Assembly (NCBI GenBank): GCA_947456305.1
Contig: CANGPN010000022.1
Location: 1 to 38,611 of the forward strand
DNA: 38,611 bases
Direction: 5' to 3'
Source of the DNA: Comamonadaceae bacterium
Lineage (GTDB): Bacteria; Pseudomonadota; Gammaproteobacteria; Burkholderiales; Burkholderiaceae_C
In this document: one piece after another, positions 1 through 7,230 of the stretch
Layout of the letters: every line of letters starts with the position of its first letter
How positions within the stretch are numbered: the stretch's first letter is position 1
Program-made: the position numbers and the translations under genes
Notes under the pieces: generated by a model
Told to the model about the DNA's origin: nothing
Seen by the model: only the letters and a program-made list of their open reading frames with translations
Database searches by the model: none

Positions 1-49
1 TCTCGTATTGCAAATCATCAATACGTTCATCGACTTGCGGTAACAACAT
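1..49 (-). CDS. Start of a gene running off the left edge, product unknown
   Basis: Reading leftwards from an ATG at 47-49, the frame stays open to the window edge and gives MLLPQVDERIDDLQYE. The acidic, charged composition looks like real coding sequence rather than noise. The same frame is also open upstream of this ATG back to about position 92, with GTG and TTG codons, so the true start could be earlier. No clear ribosome binding site is visible, and a hairpin (50-78) sits directly in front of the ATG. Too short to identify. Confidence 0.35.
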   Translation of the reverse strand, partial: MLLPQVDERIDDLQYE

Positions 50-78
50 CTGCGTTGTGTGCTGACACACCAACGCAG
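50..78 (-). terminator. Hairpin between the H-NS-like gene and the edge gene
   Basis: CTGCGTTG (50-57) pairs with CAACGCAG (71-78). A further four pairs follow after a one-base bulge, closed by a four-base loop. It lies just after the stop of the 76-residue gene and just before the ATG of the edge gene. No U-tract follows, so it could be a weak terminator, a processing site or a translation-control hairpin. Confidence 0.35.
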
Positions 79-92
79 AGTATGTGTCTACA

Positions 93-323
93 TTACTTGG
101 TTTTGCGGCGAGTACTTTTGCGGGGAGTTGCCGCTTTCTTTGCAGGACCGCGCCCTACTTTCAACTCTGGCTTCAAATCAGTCACAGTAAAACTGTGACG
201 TGCAATCAATTCTTTTACAGTTTTCAAATCTTCTGCATGTGTCAACTTCACAGCCGCTTCGTATTCAGCCATTGCATCATCTGCGGCTTTTTTCTTTGCG
301 GCTAAGTCAATTGTTGATGCCAT
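93..323 (-). CDS. Small H-NS-like protein with a basic tail
   Basis: 76 residues. Residues about 1-50 are helical and charged, and KELIARHSFTVTDL (about 37-50) resembles the end of the N-terminal oligomerisation region of beta-proteobacterial H-NS proteins. The usual C-terminal DNA-binding core is missing. In its place is a Lys/Arg-rich tail with VGRGPAKK followed by basic repeats, resembling an AT-hook or histone H1-like tail. The start is supported by AGGAGT eight bases upstream of the ATG. The neighbouring lipoprotein gene is 27 bp away in the same direction. Inferred role: nucleoid-type protein that binds AT-rich DNA or modifies host H-NS. The H-NS link rests on pattern only. It could instead be an unrelated small basic protein. 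Confidence 0.6.
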   Translation of the reverse strand: MASTIDLAAKKKAADDAMAEYEAAVKLTHAEDLKTVKELIARHSFTVTDLKPELKVGRGPAKKAATPRKSTRRKTK

Positions 324-350
324 GTTGTTTACTCCTGTGATGTTGAAATT

Positions 351-716
351 TTACTTTGATTTGCAATCAGCATTGCCATATCTACTGTAACAAAGTTGAG
401 CGGCACAACTACTAATTGCACCCTCCCTGCTACTTGCATTAGTGTCAGTCACAACATTTTGTTGATATGGTACGTACTCAGTTCTCATTATTTGAGTGCA
501 TTGTGTATCTGCGTAGTTTCCAATGTATTGAGTTGTGCAGTTAGTTTGCCCAGTAGGAACTTGAACTGCACGAGTTAAAGTTATTACAGTGGATACGTTA
601 TTAACTGGATACTTTTGAAAAGCATCGTACGAACATTCGTTTTTTGCACTTCGATATTCTGGCGTAGAACATCCAGTTAAAACAAGCATTACTATTAGAG
701 TGGCAATTTTATTCAT
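351..716 (-). CDS. Small cysteine-rich lipoprotein, function unknown
   Basis: 121 residues from the ATG at 716, preceded by AAGGAAAT as ribosome binding site. The frame is open further upstream, but that part has no signal character. The N-terminus is a lipoprotein signal with lipobox LTGC (13-16), so the mature protein should be lipid-anchored at Cys16. The mature part has six more cysteines (28, 60, 73, 104, 109, 118), enough for three disulfides, and ends in the pattern CAAQLCYSRYGNADCK. It is predicted to be exported and anchored in the inner or outer membrane. No known enzymatic motif is visible. It lies between the secreted 141-residue protein and the H-NS-like gene. Confidence 0.75.
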   Translation of the reverse strand: MNKIATLIVMLVLTGCSTPEYRSAKNECSYDAFQKYPVNNVSTVITLTRAVQVPTGQTNCTTQYIGNYADTQCTQIMRTEYVPYQQNVVTDTNASSREGAISSCAAQLCYSRYGNADCKSK

Positions 717-804
717 TTTATTTCCTTGAATAGGATTTACGCGAGTTGTTACCAATTAACTTGTTTCTTTGTTAAAAAATAACTAATTCAATGATTCGAA
801 TAAT

Positions 805-1230
805 TTATTTTTTCCTACGCATGAATTTTTCTCCACAAGTTTTATTTGCAATTGTCCAACTTGCATACCATTGTTTCGTAGTTTCTGACATTTCTTCTTC
901 TGTTAAATATTGGTTCGCATTTTTATTATTTGTTTGAACTTGTAGTTTTAATAAATTAACAGACAGCACATCGGGTACTAAGTATTTCATTTCCTCTTGT
1001 GTACATGTACAAAATTCAGCGAGTGTTGAAAACTTTGAAAGTATTTCTATGCTTTGTTTCTCACTCCATTTGCCAATGCAGAAATTTTTAACAGTTTCAA
1101 TGTTATTTTCTCGTGCAGTAATTGTTAATTCTTTCTCTAATTGCTCTGCACTTTGGTCTTTTTCAAGTGCCGTACTTGCAAATGAACACATTGCGGCGCT
1201 GATTACTATAAATTTATGAAGTTTGTTCAT
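805..1230 (-). CDS. Secreted four-cysteine protein, function unknown
   Basis: 141 residues. The N-terminus is a signal peptide (MNKLHKF, hydrophobic core, cleavage likely after about residue 21 at STA). The mature chain is hydrophilic, rich in Glu, Lys and Asn, with four cysteines (51, 74, 76, 132) including a CTC pair, suggesting two disulfides in the periplasm. The ATG overlaps the stop of the upstream 86-residue membrane protein gene as ATGA, so the two are probably translationally coupled. No family recognised. Low GC and frequent AAA/AAT codons match the other cargo genes and differ from the chromosomal genes to the right. Confidence 0.7.
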   Translation of the reverse strand: MNKLHKFIVISAAMCSFASTALEKDQSAEQLEKELTITARENNIETVKNFCIGKWSEKQSIEILSKFSTLAEFCTCTQEEMKYLVPDVLSVNLLKLQVQTNNKNANQYLTEEEMSETTKQWYASWTIANKTCGEKFMRRKK

Positions 1231-1487
1231 TTATTTTTTTCAGTTTCTTCATCATCTTCTTTTTTCACGCCATCAACTATCGCATACGAAATACCAAATC
1301 CAACTGCATATTCGATTGCAGTCAACATTGCATATTCAAATCCGTATTCTGCCAATGTGTAAAAAACGCATATACCCATTCCAACAATTGGAATTGGTTT
1401 TACTTTTTTACCATTTTTTATCAAATAAACACCAGCAGAAAATCCTGCAAGAATAAAGAGAACAGCGTATTTGGTGCTGAATGTCAT
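1227..1487 (-). CDS. Small multi-pass membrane protein, function unknown
   Basis: 86 residues with three hydrophobic stretches (about 8-23, 33-50 and 54-74) and a strongly charged C-terminal tail (VKKEDDEETEKNK). It begins three bases after the stop of the 66-residue gene and overlaps the 141-residue gene by four bases, so it sits in the middle of a compact operon. It is likely an inner-membrane protein with a cytoplasmic acidic tail. It resembles holins, small conjugation proteins or immunity proteins only in size and topology; sequence motifs do not discriminate. Confidence 0.65.
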   Translation of the reverse strand: MTFSTKYAVLFILAGFSAGVYLIKNGKKVKPIPIVGMGICVFYTLAEYGFEYAMLTAIEYAVGFGISYAIVDGVKKEDDEETEKNK

Positions 1488-1490
1488 TTG

Positions 1491-1691
1491 TTAATATCCA
1501 TTACTATTAACATACATATTTCCTTGTATGATTAGTGCGTATGCAATTACACAGAATACAATTGCAATTTTATACGGCCATTTGACATTAAATGACTTTG
1601 ATACGACAAATGCTATCGCAAACACTACTATTGCAAGCGAGGAGTATCCTAATATTCTCCCAACAGTTGCCAATACCCAATCTATAAACAT
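1491..1691 (-). CDS. Tiny two-helix membrane protein, function unknown
   Basis: 66 residues with two predicted membrane helices (about 15-31 and 40-56) separated by a short basic loop (SKSFNVKWPYK). The gene starts 12 bp after the recombinase stop. The AGGA overlapping that stop is about 12 bases before the ATG and is the only plausible ribosome binding site, which suggests coupling to the recombinase transcript. No family recognised. Being first in the cargo operon, it probably acts with the 86-residue membrane protein. Confidence 0.6.
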   Translation of the reverse strand: MFIDWVLATVGRILGYSSLAIVVFAIAFVVSKSFNVKWPYKIAIVFCVIAYALIIQGNMYVNSNGY

Positions 1692-1703
1692 TTAGTTTTG
1701 TTC

Positions 1704-2999
1704 CTAAGCCAGTCTTTCAGCCGCCATTGTTGCTGTCAACTTGCTGTAGTGCAGTTCCAACATTCGCACACTGGTGCCCATTTGTTTGGCAAGTGTGTGT
1801 ATGTCAGTGCCCGACAACAGCGCCTGTGTTGCATAAGTGTGCCGCAGACTGTAGAGAGTGCGTGACTGTCCCGCTCTATCTTCAGTCAATTTAGCAAATT
1901 TCAGCAATCGACTAAATGTATCGTTAAAGAAGCGAACTGGCAAATCTTTCTGCATTTGAAATATGTTGTGGCTTTCCCTACCAAGTATGCTGTCAAATTC
2001 GCAATCTTTTAGTACTACTTGCGCTTGGTGCCGTCTTTGCAGTACCGCCGCCAGTTCATGCTTGCCAATTAAGTAACGCGGACCAGTTTTTCCGCTGACG
2101 TAGATACGCATGTAGCGCACACCAAGTGCCTCGTGCCATTCACAATGCCGCCACTGTATGCCCTTGCTTTCTGTTCCGTGTCGCATGCCAGTCAACAACA
2201 GTACTTCCACGTAGTCACAAAGTAATTCGCGACGTGCAATTTCATTTGCAGTCGGTGCTTGTGTAACAAATGCTGAGTATTTGCCGCGCAGTCGTTCGAT
2301 ATCTTCTGCACTAAATGCTGGACGTGTTTGTCCGCGTTCACCCTTGCGTGACAACTTGGGTATTGCAACACGTTCACTAATCCAAGCACGAGCCACTGCT
2401 GTTTGCACAACACGATTAAATGCTGATGCAAAGTTCATCAGCGTACTGCTCTTGGGTCGTTTGCCCATGCGTTCATTTCGCCAGCGTTCAAACTCTGCAA
2501 CATCTGTGTGCTTGATGTTTTGCAAATAGCGTTCACCGAAAAATGGCACGAAGTACTTGTTAATAATGCCGATGTAATCAACATAAATCTTTTTTCCAGT
2601 GCCAGCCGCTAAATCTGCATTCAATTCTGCAACAGTTGCACGTGCAATTTCGCTGAACTTGCGTTGCGTGACTGCAATTCCCAATCGCTCTCTGTATCGC
2701 GCTTCGTCATACAACTCGCCAGCGTGTTGTTTTGCGTAATCTAAATCTGTTTTACGTGTGCTCACACGATACCAAGCGTTTGAATACAACTTGAAGCGAC
2801 ATTGCCACACGCGACTGCGAGCACGTCTGTACACCACAAGTTCGCCGTCACGCAAGTAATGTATTTGTGCAACTGTGGTACGTGCAACAACATCTGCAAA
2901 TGTCTGCACCAGTGCGCTTATTTCCCTTCGGTTATTGTTTTTGTCAGCAGACAGCAGTTGTTGTGCAAGTTGTGCGTAGTCAACTTGTGTTTGCTTCAT
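1704..2999 (-). CDS. Tyrosine-type site-specific recombinase (integrase)
   Basis: 431 residues from the ATG at 2999. The frame is open 17 codons further to a TTG at 3050, but that part lies in the repeat-rich intergenic region. Order: N-terminal arm-binding region, SAM-like core-binding domain (about 130-220), catalytic domain. Visible catalytic elements are the first Arg in TGMRHGTE, a Lys in the beta-hairpin SGKTGPRYL, box II as YSLRHTYAT (usual first His replaced by Tyr, as in many phage integrases), TSVRMLELHYSKL with the nucleophilic Tyr, and a short tail. It should cut and rejoin DNA at the tRNA-Cys attachment site. Its direction away from the tRNA fits an integrated element. Codons rich in GCA, CAA and CGT set it apart from chromosomal genes. 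Confidence 0.9.
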   Translation of the reverse strand: MKQTQVDYAQLAQQLLSADKNNNRREISALVQTFADVVARTTVAQIHYLRDGELVVYRRARSRVWQCRFKLYSNAWYRVSTRKTDLDYAKQHAGELYDEARYRERLGIAVTQRKFSEIARATVAELNADLAAGTGKKIYVDYIGIINKYFVPFFGERYLQNIKHTDVAEFERWRNERMGKRPKSSTLMNFASAFNRVVQTAVARAWISERVAIPKLSRKGERGQTRPAFSAEDIERLRGKYSAFVTQAPTANEIARRELLCDYVEVLLLTGMRHGTESKGIQWRHCEWHEALGVRYMRIYVSGKTGPRYLIGKHELAAVLQRRHQAQVVLKDCEFDSILGRESHNIFQMQKDLPVRFFNDTFSRLLKFAKLTEDRAGQSRTLYSLRHTYATQALLSGTDIHTLAKQMGTSVRMLELHYSKLTATMAAERLA

Positions 3000-3002
3000 T
3001 GC

Positions 3003-3096
3003 TGTGCAACGGTGTTGTGCAATCTTTTTACATTGCACAGCGTTTTGCAAAGTGCACAGCGTTGTTTATGTACGCAACTGTGCAAATTGTGTGCAA
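3003..3096. repeat. Cluster of TGTGCAA heptamers upstream of the integrase
   Basis: TGTGCAA occurs at 3003-3009, 3016-3022, 3079-3085 and 3090-3096, and its complement TTGCACA at 3033-3039. Further copies at 2962-2968 and 2866-2872 lie inside the start of the integrase gene. Short iterated motifs between an integrase gene and its tRNA target are typical of arm-type integrase binding sites. They could also be operator sites for the integrase promoter. Function inferred, repeats seen directly. Confidence 0.55.
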
Positions 3097-3127
3097 CTGG
3101 TGTGTGTGTTGCAGTTGCAGAACAGAA

Positions 3128-3154
3128 TTGCAAACTGTGCGGAACAGTTTGCAA
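3128..3154. repeat. Perfect 11-bp inverted repeat beside tRNA-Cys
   Basis: TTGCAAACTGT (3128-3138) and ACAGTTTGCAA (3144-3154) are exact inverted copies around five bases. The repeat ends seven bases before the tRNA-Cys 3' end. It could be a protein-binding site at the element junction (recombinase or excisionase), or on the minus strand an RNA hairpin shaping the tRNA-Cys 3' end. No U-tract follows it. Confidence 0.6.
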
Positions 3155-3161
3155 TGTTATG

Positions 3162-3235
3162 TGGAGGCGCGAGCCGGAGTCGAACCGACCTACACGGATT
3201 TGCAATCCGGTGCATAACCGCTTTGCTATCGCGCC
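3162..3235 (-). tRNA. tRNA-Cys (GCA)
   Basis: 74 nt with encoded CCA. The acceptor arms GGCGCGA and TCGCGCC pair fully, the T-arm GTCGG-TTCGACT-CCGGC is canonical, and the anticodon loop TTGCAAA gives GCA, which reads Cys codons. One oddity is a C-U mismatch at the outermost anticodon-stem pair (27-43). It lies downstream of tRNA-Gly on the same strand. Its 3' end is the likely integration target of the adjacent element. Confidence 0.95.
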
Positions 3236-3244
3236 GTTATCGAG

Positions 3245-3270
3245 AAAAAAGGGAAGCATATGCTTCCCTT
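3245..3270 (-). terminator. Intrinsic terminator after tRNA-Gly
   Basis: A perfect 22-base palindrome (3249-3270, core GGGAAGCATATGCTTCCC) is followed on the minus strand by six U residues. It lies between tRNA-Gly and tRNA-Cys. Either it terminates the tRNA-Gly transcript only partially, or tRNA-Cys has its own start; only about ten bases separate the U-tract from tRNA-Cys. Confidence 0.65.
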
Positions 3271-3276
3271 TATATA

Positions 3277-3352
3277 TGGAGCGGGAGACGAGGCTCGAAC
3301 TCGCGACCTCAACCTTGGCAAGGTTGCGCTCTACCAACTGAGCTACTCCCGC
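3277..3352 (-). tRNA. tRNA-Gly (GCC)
   Basis: 76 nt including encoded CCA. Acceptor GCGGGAG pairs with CTCCCGC, the D-arm is AGCTCAGTTGGTAGAGC, the anticodon loop TTGCCAA gives GCC, and the T-loop is TTCGAGC. It is transcribed leftwards, in the same direction as lon, from a promoter-like sequence just upstream. Confidence 0.97.
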
Positions 3353-3363
3353 TTGAGGGGCAA

Positions 3364-3392
3364 AGTATAGCCTAAAAAGACCTGCTTTGCCA
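3364..3392 (-). promoter_or_regulatory. Predicted tRNA promoter
   Basis: TATACT (3364-3369) as -10, a 17-base spacer and TGGCAA (3387-3392) as a weak -35. The start point would be about five bases before tRNA-Gly and is followed by a GC-rich stretch (GCCCCTC) typical of stringently controlled stable-RNA promoters. It overlaps the region just after the lon stop codon. Confidence 0.5.
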
Positions 3393-3402
3393 GCCTATGC
3401 CA

Positions 3403-5820
3403 TCAATGTTTTACCGCCACCGTCGGCACGTCTTCCACCTTGGCAGGCACAGGCACTTCGGGCTCTTCTTCAGGCAATGGCGTCGGCATGTGTTCCAGTG
3501 CAATTTCCAGCACTTTGTCCAGCCAGCGCACAGGCACGATTTCCAGATTGGCTTTGACGTTGTCCGGTATTTCCTGCAAATCCTTGATGTTCTCCTCAGG
3601 GATCAACACAGTTTTGATGCCGCCGCGCAATGCCGCCAGCAGCTTTTCTTTTAAGCCACCGATGGCAGTGACCTCGCCACGCAAAGTGATTTCACCTGTC
3701 ATGGCCACATCACTGCGTACCGGTATACCGGTGAGCGCAGACACGATAGCCAGCGTCATAGCAGCGCCAGCGCTTGGACCGTCCTTAGGTGTAGCGCCAT
3801 CCGGCACGTGAATGTGTATGTCGGTCTTTTCAAACGATGATGGCTTAATGCCCAACGCCAGCGCCCGACTGCGAACCACGGTGCGTGCAGCTTCGACAGA
3901 CTCTTTCATCACATCGCCCAGCGAACCGGTACGCGTGATGGTGCCTTTTCCCGGCATGGTGGCGGCTTCGATGGTGAGCAAGTCACCACCTACCTCGGTC
4001 CACGCCAGACCGACCACTTGACCCACCTGGTTTTGTTGCTCAGCGCGTCCGTAGGTGTATTTGCGCACGCTCAAGAAATCGTTCAGGTTGTCTGCATTGA
4101 CCTTGACCAGTGGCTTGAGCGACTTCAGCAGCAAGGCTTTGACTACCTTGCGGCAGATCTTGGAGATTTCGCGCTCCAGCGAACGCACGCCTGCTTCACG
4201 CGTGTAGTAACGCACGATGTCACGCACGGCTGATTCTTCAATCAGCAGTTCTTCTTCCTTGATGCCGTTGTTTTTCAACTGCTTGGGGATGAGGTAGCGC
4301 AGGGCTATATTGATTTTTTCATCCTCGGTATAGCCCGACAAACGAATGACTTCCATGCGGTCCAGCAACGCCGGCGGGATATTCATGGAGTTGGAAGTCG
4401 CCACAAACATCACGTCGCTCAAATCAAAGTCCACTTCAACGTAGTGATCGTTGAACGTGTTGTTTTGCTCAGGGTCCAAGACCTCGAGCAAAGCACTGGA
4501 CGGGTCGCCACGAAAATCCGAGCCGAGCTTGTCAATTTCATCCAGCAGGAACAAAGGATTGCGCGTGTTCACCTTGGTCAGATTTTGCATGACCTTGCCC
4601 GGCAAAGCACCGATGTAGGTGCGGCGGTGACCGCGGATTTCCGCCTCGTCACGCATGCCGCCCAAAGCCATGCGCACGTATTTGCGACCTGTGGCTTTGG
4701 CAATCGATTGGCCCAGCGAAGTCTTACCGACGCCGGGCGGGCCGACCAGGCACAGAATAGGCGCTTTGACCTTGTCGACACGTTGTTGCACCGCCAAATA
4801 TTCCAGGATGCGGTCTTTGACTTTTTCCAGGCCGAAGTGGTCTTCGTTCAACACGGCTTCAGCATTCATCAAGTCGTGTTTGATCTTGGTTTTTTTGCTC
4901 CACGGCAGGTTCACCATGACATCGATGTAATTGCGCACCACCGTGGCCTCGGCCGACATGGGTGACATCAATTTCAATTTCTTCAATTCAGCCTCGGCTT
5001 TTTTGCGAGCCTCGGGCGGCATGCGGGCAGCTTTGATCTTTTTCTCGATCTCTTCAATATCCGCACCCTCTTCGCCTTCGCCGAGTTCTTTTTGAATCGC
5101 TTTGACCTGTTCGTTCAAATAAAAATCGCGCTGGTTTTTTTCCATCTGGCGCTTGACGCGACCGCGAATGCGTTTGTCCACATTCAAAATATCGACTTCG
5201 CGCTCGAGTTGCATGAACAAATTGTCCAAGCGCGCTTTGACTTCAGGCAAGTCCAACACAGCTTGTTTGTTTTCCAGTTTCAGCGGCAGATGTGCGGCAA
5301 TCGTGTCTGCCAGGCGACCCGGGTCGTCGATGCTGGAAATCGATGTCAGTATTTCAGGCGGGATTTTTTTATTCAGCTTTACATACTGGTCAAACTGCTG
5401 CATGACCGCGCGTCTGAGGGCTTCCACTTCAGTGTCTGCATCCGTGGAAGCAGGCAAACTCACGGGGGTCAGATTACACACAAAGTGCAGCGGGCCGTCT
5501 TCAATTTGATTGACCTTAGCGCGTTGCTGGCCTTCGACCAGCACTTTGACTGTGCCGTCAGGCAGTTTGAGCATTTGCAAAATGGTGGAGACGCAACCCA
5601 TTTCAAACATATCGCCGACCGCTGGCTCGTCCTTGGCAGCTGTTTTTTGCGCGACCAGCATGATGCTGCGGTCTGCGCCCATGGCGGTTTCCAGCGCTTT
5701 GATGCTTTTAGGTCTGCCGACGAACAAGGGAATGACCATGTGCGGAAACACCACCACGTCGCGCAGAGGCAGCATGGGCAGGTCGATAGGTTCTGAAGGC
5801 AAATGGGTTTGTCCGGACAT
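3403..5820 (-). CDS. lon: ATP-dependent protease Lon
   Basis: 805 residues from the ATG at 5820, chosen because GGAAG lies nine bases upstream; an in-frame TTG six codons earlier is unlikely. Lon degrades misfolded and regulatory proteins in the cytoplasm using ATP. Order: N-terminal substrate-binding domain, coiled coil (about 200-290), AAA+ module with Walker A GPPGVGKT (360-367) and Walker B LFLLDEID (423-430), then the protease domain with Ser683 in DGPSAGAA and Lys726 as the catalytic dyad. The length is near that of E. coli Lon (784). The C-terminus carries an extra Pro/Glu/Val-rich tail (about 780-805). It lies downstream of clpX, separated by a terminator-like hairpin. Confidence 0.98.
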   Translation of the reverse strand: MSGQTHLPSEPIDLPMLPLRDVVVFPHMVIPLFVGRPKSIKALETAMGADRSIMLVAQKTAAKDEPAVGDMFEMGCVSTILQMLKLPDGTVKVLVEGQQRAKVNQIEDGPLHFVCNLTPVSLPASTDADTEVEALRRAVMQQFDQYVKLNKKIPPEILTSISSIDDPGRLADTIAAHLPLKLENKQAVLDLPEVKARLDNLFMQLEREVDILNVDKRIRGRVKRQMEKNQRDFYLNEQVKAIQKELGEGEEGADIEEIEKKIKAARMPPEARKKAEAELKKLKLMSPMSAEATVVRNYIDVMVNLPWSKKTKIKHDLMNAEAVLNEDHFGLEKVKDRILEYLAVQQRVDKVKAPILCLVGPPGVGKTSLGQSIAKATGRKYVRMALGGMRDEAEIRGHRRTYIGALPGKVMQNLTKVNTRNPLFLLDEIDKLGSDFRGDPSSALLEVLDPEQNNTFNDHYVEVDFDLSDVMFVATSNSMNIPPALLDRMEVIRLSGYTEDEKINIALRYLIPKQLKNNGIKEEELLIEESAVRDIVRYYTREAGVRSLEREISKICRKVVKALLLKSLKPLVKVNADNLNDFLSVRKYTYGRAEQQNQVGQVVGLAWTEVGGDLLTIEAATMPGKGTITRTGSLGDVMKESVEAARTVVRSRALALGIKPSSFEKTDIHIHVPDGATPKDGPSAGAAMTLAIVSALTGIPVRSDVAMTGEITLRGEVTAIGGLKEKLLAALRGGIKTVLIPEENIKDLQEIPDNVKANLEIVPVRWLDKVLEIALEHMPTPLPEEEPEVPVPAKVEDVPTVAVKH

Positions 5821-5835
5821 GGTCAAACTTCCAAT

Positions 5836-5865
5836 CAAAAAAATGGGCTGGATACTGACCAGCCC
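5836..5865 (-). terminator. Terminator/attenuator between clpX and lon
   Basis: On the minus strand a 7-bp stem (GGGCTGG/CCAGCCC, 5845-5865) with a seven-base loop is followed by a run of seven U residues. It fills the gap between clpX and lon and ends only about 16 bases before the lon ATG, so lon must rely on read-through, on a promoter inside clpX, or on attenuation. Confidence 0.7.
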
Positions 5866-5874
5866 GTTAGGGAA

Positions 5875-7137
5875 TCAAGCCTTTTTAGCGGCCTCTCGGT
5901 ACACCAGCAAGGGGGGTTTGTTTTCGTCTACCGTGGATTCCTCCACCACGACTTTTTCCACATTGCTGGAGTTGGGTAATTCGAACATGGTGTCAATCAG
6001 CGATTGTTCAATGATGGAACGCAAGCCGCGGGCGCCTGTTTTGCGGTCCAGCGCCTTTTTGGCAATGGCTTTGAGGGCGGAAGGCCGGATTTCCAGCTCA
6101 ACGCCTTCCATGGCGAACAATTTGCCGTATTGCTTGATCAGCGCGTTTTTCGGCTCGGTCAGGATTTGCACCAGCGCGTCTTCGGTCAATTCGCTGAGCG
6201 TGGTGACCACGGGCAGGCGGCCGACCAACTCGGGAATCAACCCAAACTTGATCAAATCTTCAGGCTCGACCTGGCCAAACATTTCCGTCAGGCTGCGCTC
6301 TTGCTTGGTTTTGACCACGGCGCTAAAGCCGATGCCGGATCGCTCGGTGCGGTTTTCAATGACTTTTTCCAGTCCGGCAAACGCACCGCCGCAAATAAAC
6401 AAAATATTGGTCGTGTCAACCTGTAAGAAATCTTGGTTCGGGTGCTTGCGCCCACCTTGCGGTGGCACGCTGGCCATGGTGCCTTCGATCAACTTCAACA
6501 AGGCCTGTTGCACACCTTCGCCCGACACGTCGCGGGTGATGGAAGGGTTGTCAGACTTGCGGGAAATCTTGTCGATTTCGTCAATATACACAATGCCGCG
6601 CTGGGCGCGTTCCACATCGTAATTGCAGTTCTGCAGCAGTTTTTGGATGATGTTTTCGACATCCTCGCCCACATAACCAGCTTCGGTAAGTGTGGTGGCG
6701 TCGGCCATGACGAAAGGCACATTCAGCATGCGCGCCAGCGTTTGCGCCAGCAGCGTTTTGCCGGAGCCCGTCGGGCCGATGAGCAAAATATTGCTTTTGG
6801 ACAGCTCGACATCGTCTTTTTTGGATTCGAGCTTGTGCTGTAAGCGCTTGTAGTGGTTGTAAACCGCCACCGACAAAGCCCGCTTGGCTGGCTCCTGGCC
6901 GATGACGTAATTGTCTAAATTGGTTTTGATTTCTATGGGGGTTGGCAAATCGCCGCGCCCTTCGCGCACCGTACTGGCCGGCAGTTCGTCGCGGATGATG
7001 TCGTTGCACAGGTCTATGCATTCATCGCAAATGAAGACGGAAGGTCCGGCAATCAGTTTTTTGACTTCATGCTGGCTTTTGCCGCAAAAAGAGCAATACA
7101 AGGTCTTTTCGCTGGAGGTACCTTTTTTTTCGGCCAT
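5875..7137 (-). CDS. clpX: ClpX, ATPase subunit of the ClpXP protease
   Basis: 420 residues, normal length. ClpX recognises tagged substrates, unfolds them with ATP and feeds them into ClpP. The zinc-binding domain has Cys15, Cys18, Cys37 and Cys40. The AAA+ domain has Walker A GPTGSGKT (121-128), pore loop GYVG (154-157) and Walker B VYIDEID with Asp186 and Glu187, followed by the arginine-finger and sensor regions. It is 93 bp downstream of clpP on the same strand, so the two are probably cotranscribed, with an inverted repeat in the gap. Confidence 0.98.
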   Translation of the reverse strand: MAEKKGTSSEKTLYCSFCGKSQHEVKKLIAGPSVFICDECIDLCNDIIRDELPASTVREGRGDLPTPIEIKTNLDNYVIGQEPAKRALSVAVYNHYKRLQHKLESKKDDVELSKSNILLIGPTGSGKTLLAQTLARMLNVPFVMADATTLTEAGYVGEDVENIIQKLLQNCNYDVERAQRGIVYIDEIDKISRKSDNPSITRDVSGEGVQQALLKLIEGTMASVPPQGGRKHPNQDFLQVDTTNILFICGGAFAGLEKVIENRTERSGIGFSAVVKTKQERSLTEMFGQVEPEDLIKFGLIPELVGRLPVVTTLSELTEDALVQILTEPKNALIKQYGKLFAMEGVELEIRPSALKAIAKKALDRKTGARGLRSIIEQSLIDTMFELPNSSNVEKVVVEESTVDENKPPLLVYREAAKKA

Positions 7138-7171
7138 TCAGTGCTCAGAAGGTGGTAACGCTCGAATGATA

Positions 7172-7210
7172 CTCAAAACCGATAGGCTTTTCGGCGCTGC
7201 CGGTTTTGAG
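7172..7210 (-). repeat. 10-bp inverted repeat between clpP and clpX
   Basis: CTCAAAACCG (7172-7181) and CGGTTTTGAG (7201-7210) are perfect inverted copies with a 19-base loop. On the transcript this forms a stable stem in the clpP-clpX intergenic region. There is no U-tract, so mRNA processing or stability control is more likely than termination. Confidence 0.55.
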
Positions 7211-7230
7211 GGGGAAGCTGGCGCGCCGGA

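Larger units (their letters stand above)
1..3162. mobile_element. End portion of a tRNA-Cys-linked integrative element
   Basis: A tyrosine recombinase gene starts about 160 bp from the 3' end of tRNA-Cys and reads away from it. It is followed on the same strand by small genes of unknown function whose base composition is clearly more AT-rich than the rest of the window. Recombinase next to a tRNA 3' end, plus low-GC cargo, is the usual layout of islands integrated at tRNA genes. The far end and the second attachment site lie outside the window, so size and mobility cannot be judged. The boundary is placed at the tRNA 3' end by inference. Confidence 0.6.

Noticed and set aside
1..25. ATTGCAAATC near the left edge matching the tRNA-Cys anticodon region, as a possible second attachment site
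   Set aside because: The match is only ten bases, is in the inverted orientation relative to the tRNA, and lies in an apparently coding frame.
2802..3375. Several overlapping open frames on both strands across the integrase start and the tRNA genes (up to 179 codons)
   Set aside because: They cross two tRNA genes and the repeat region; the lack of stops comes from skewed base composition, and none has a recognisable domain.
5092..6622. Long plus-strand open frames opposite lon and clpX
   Set aside because: Both minus-strand genes are certain; the plus frames have no ribosome binding sites and no domains.
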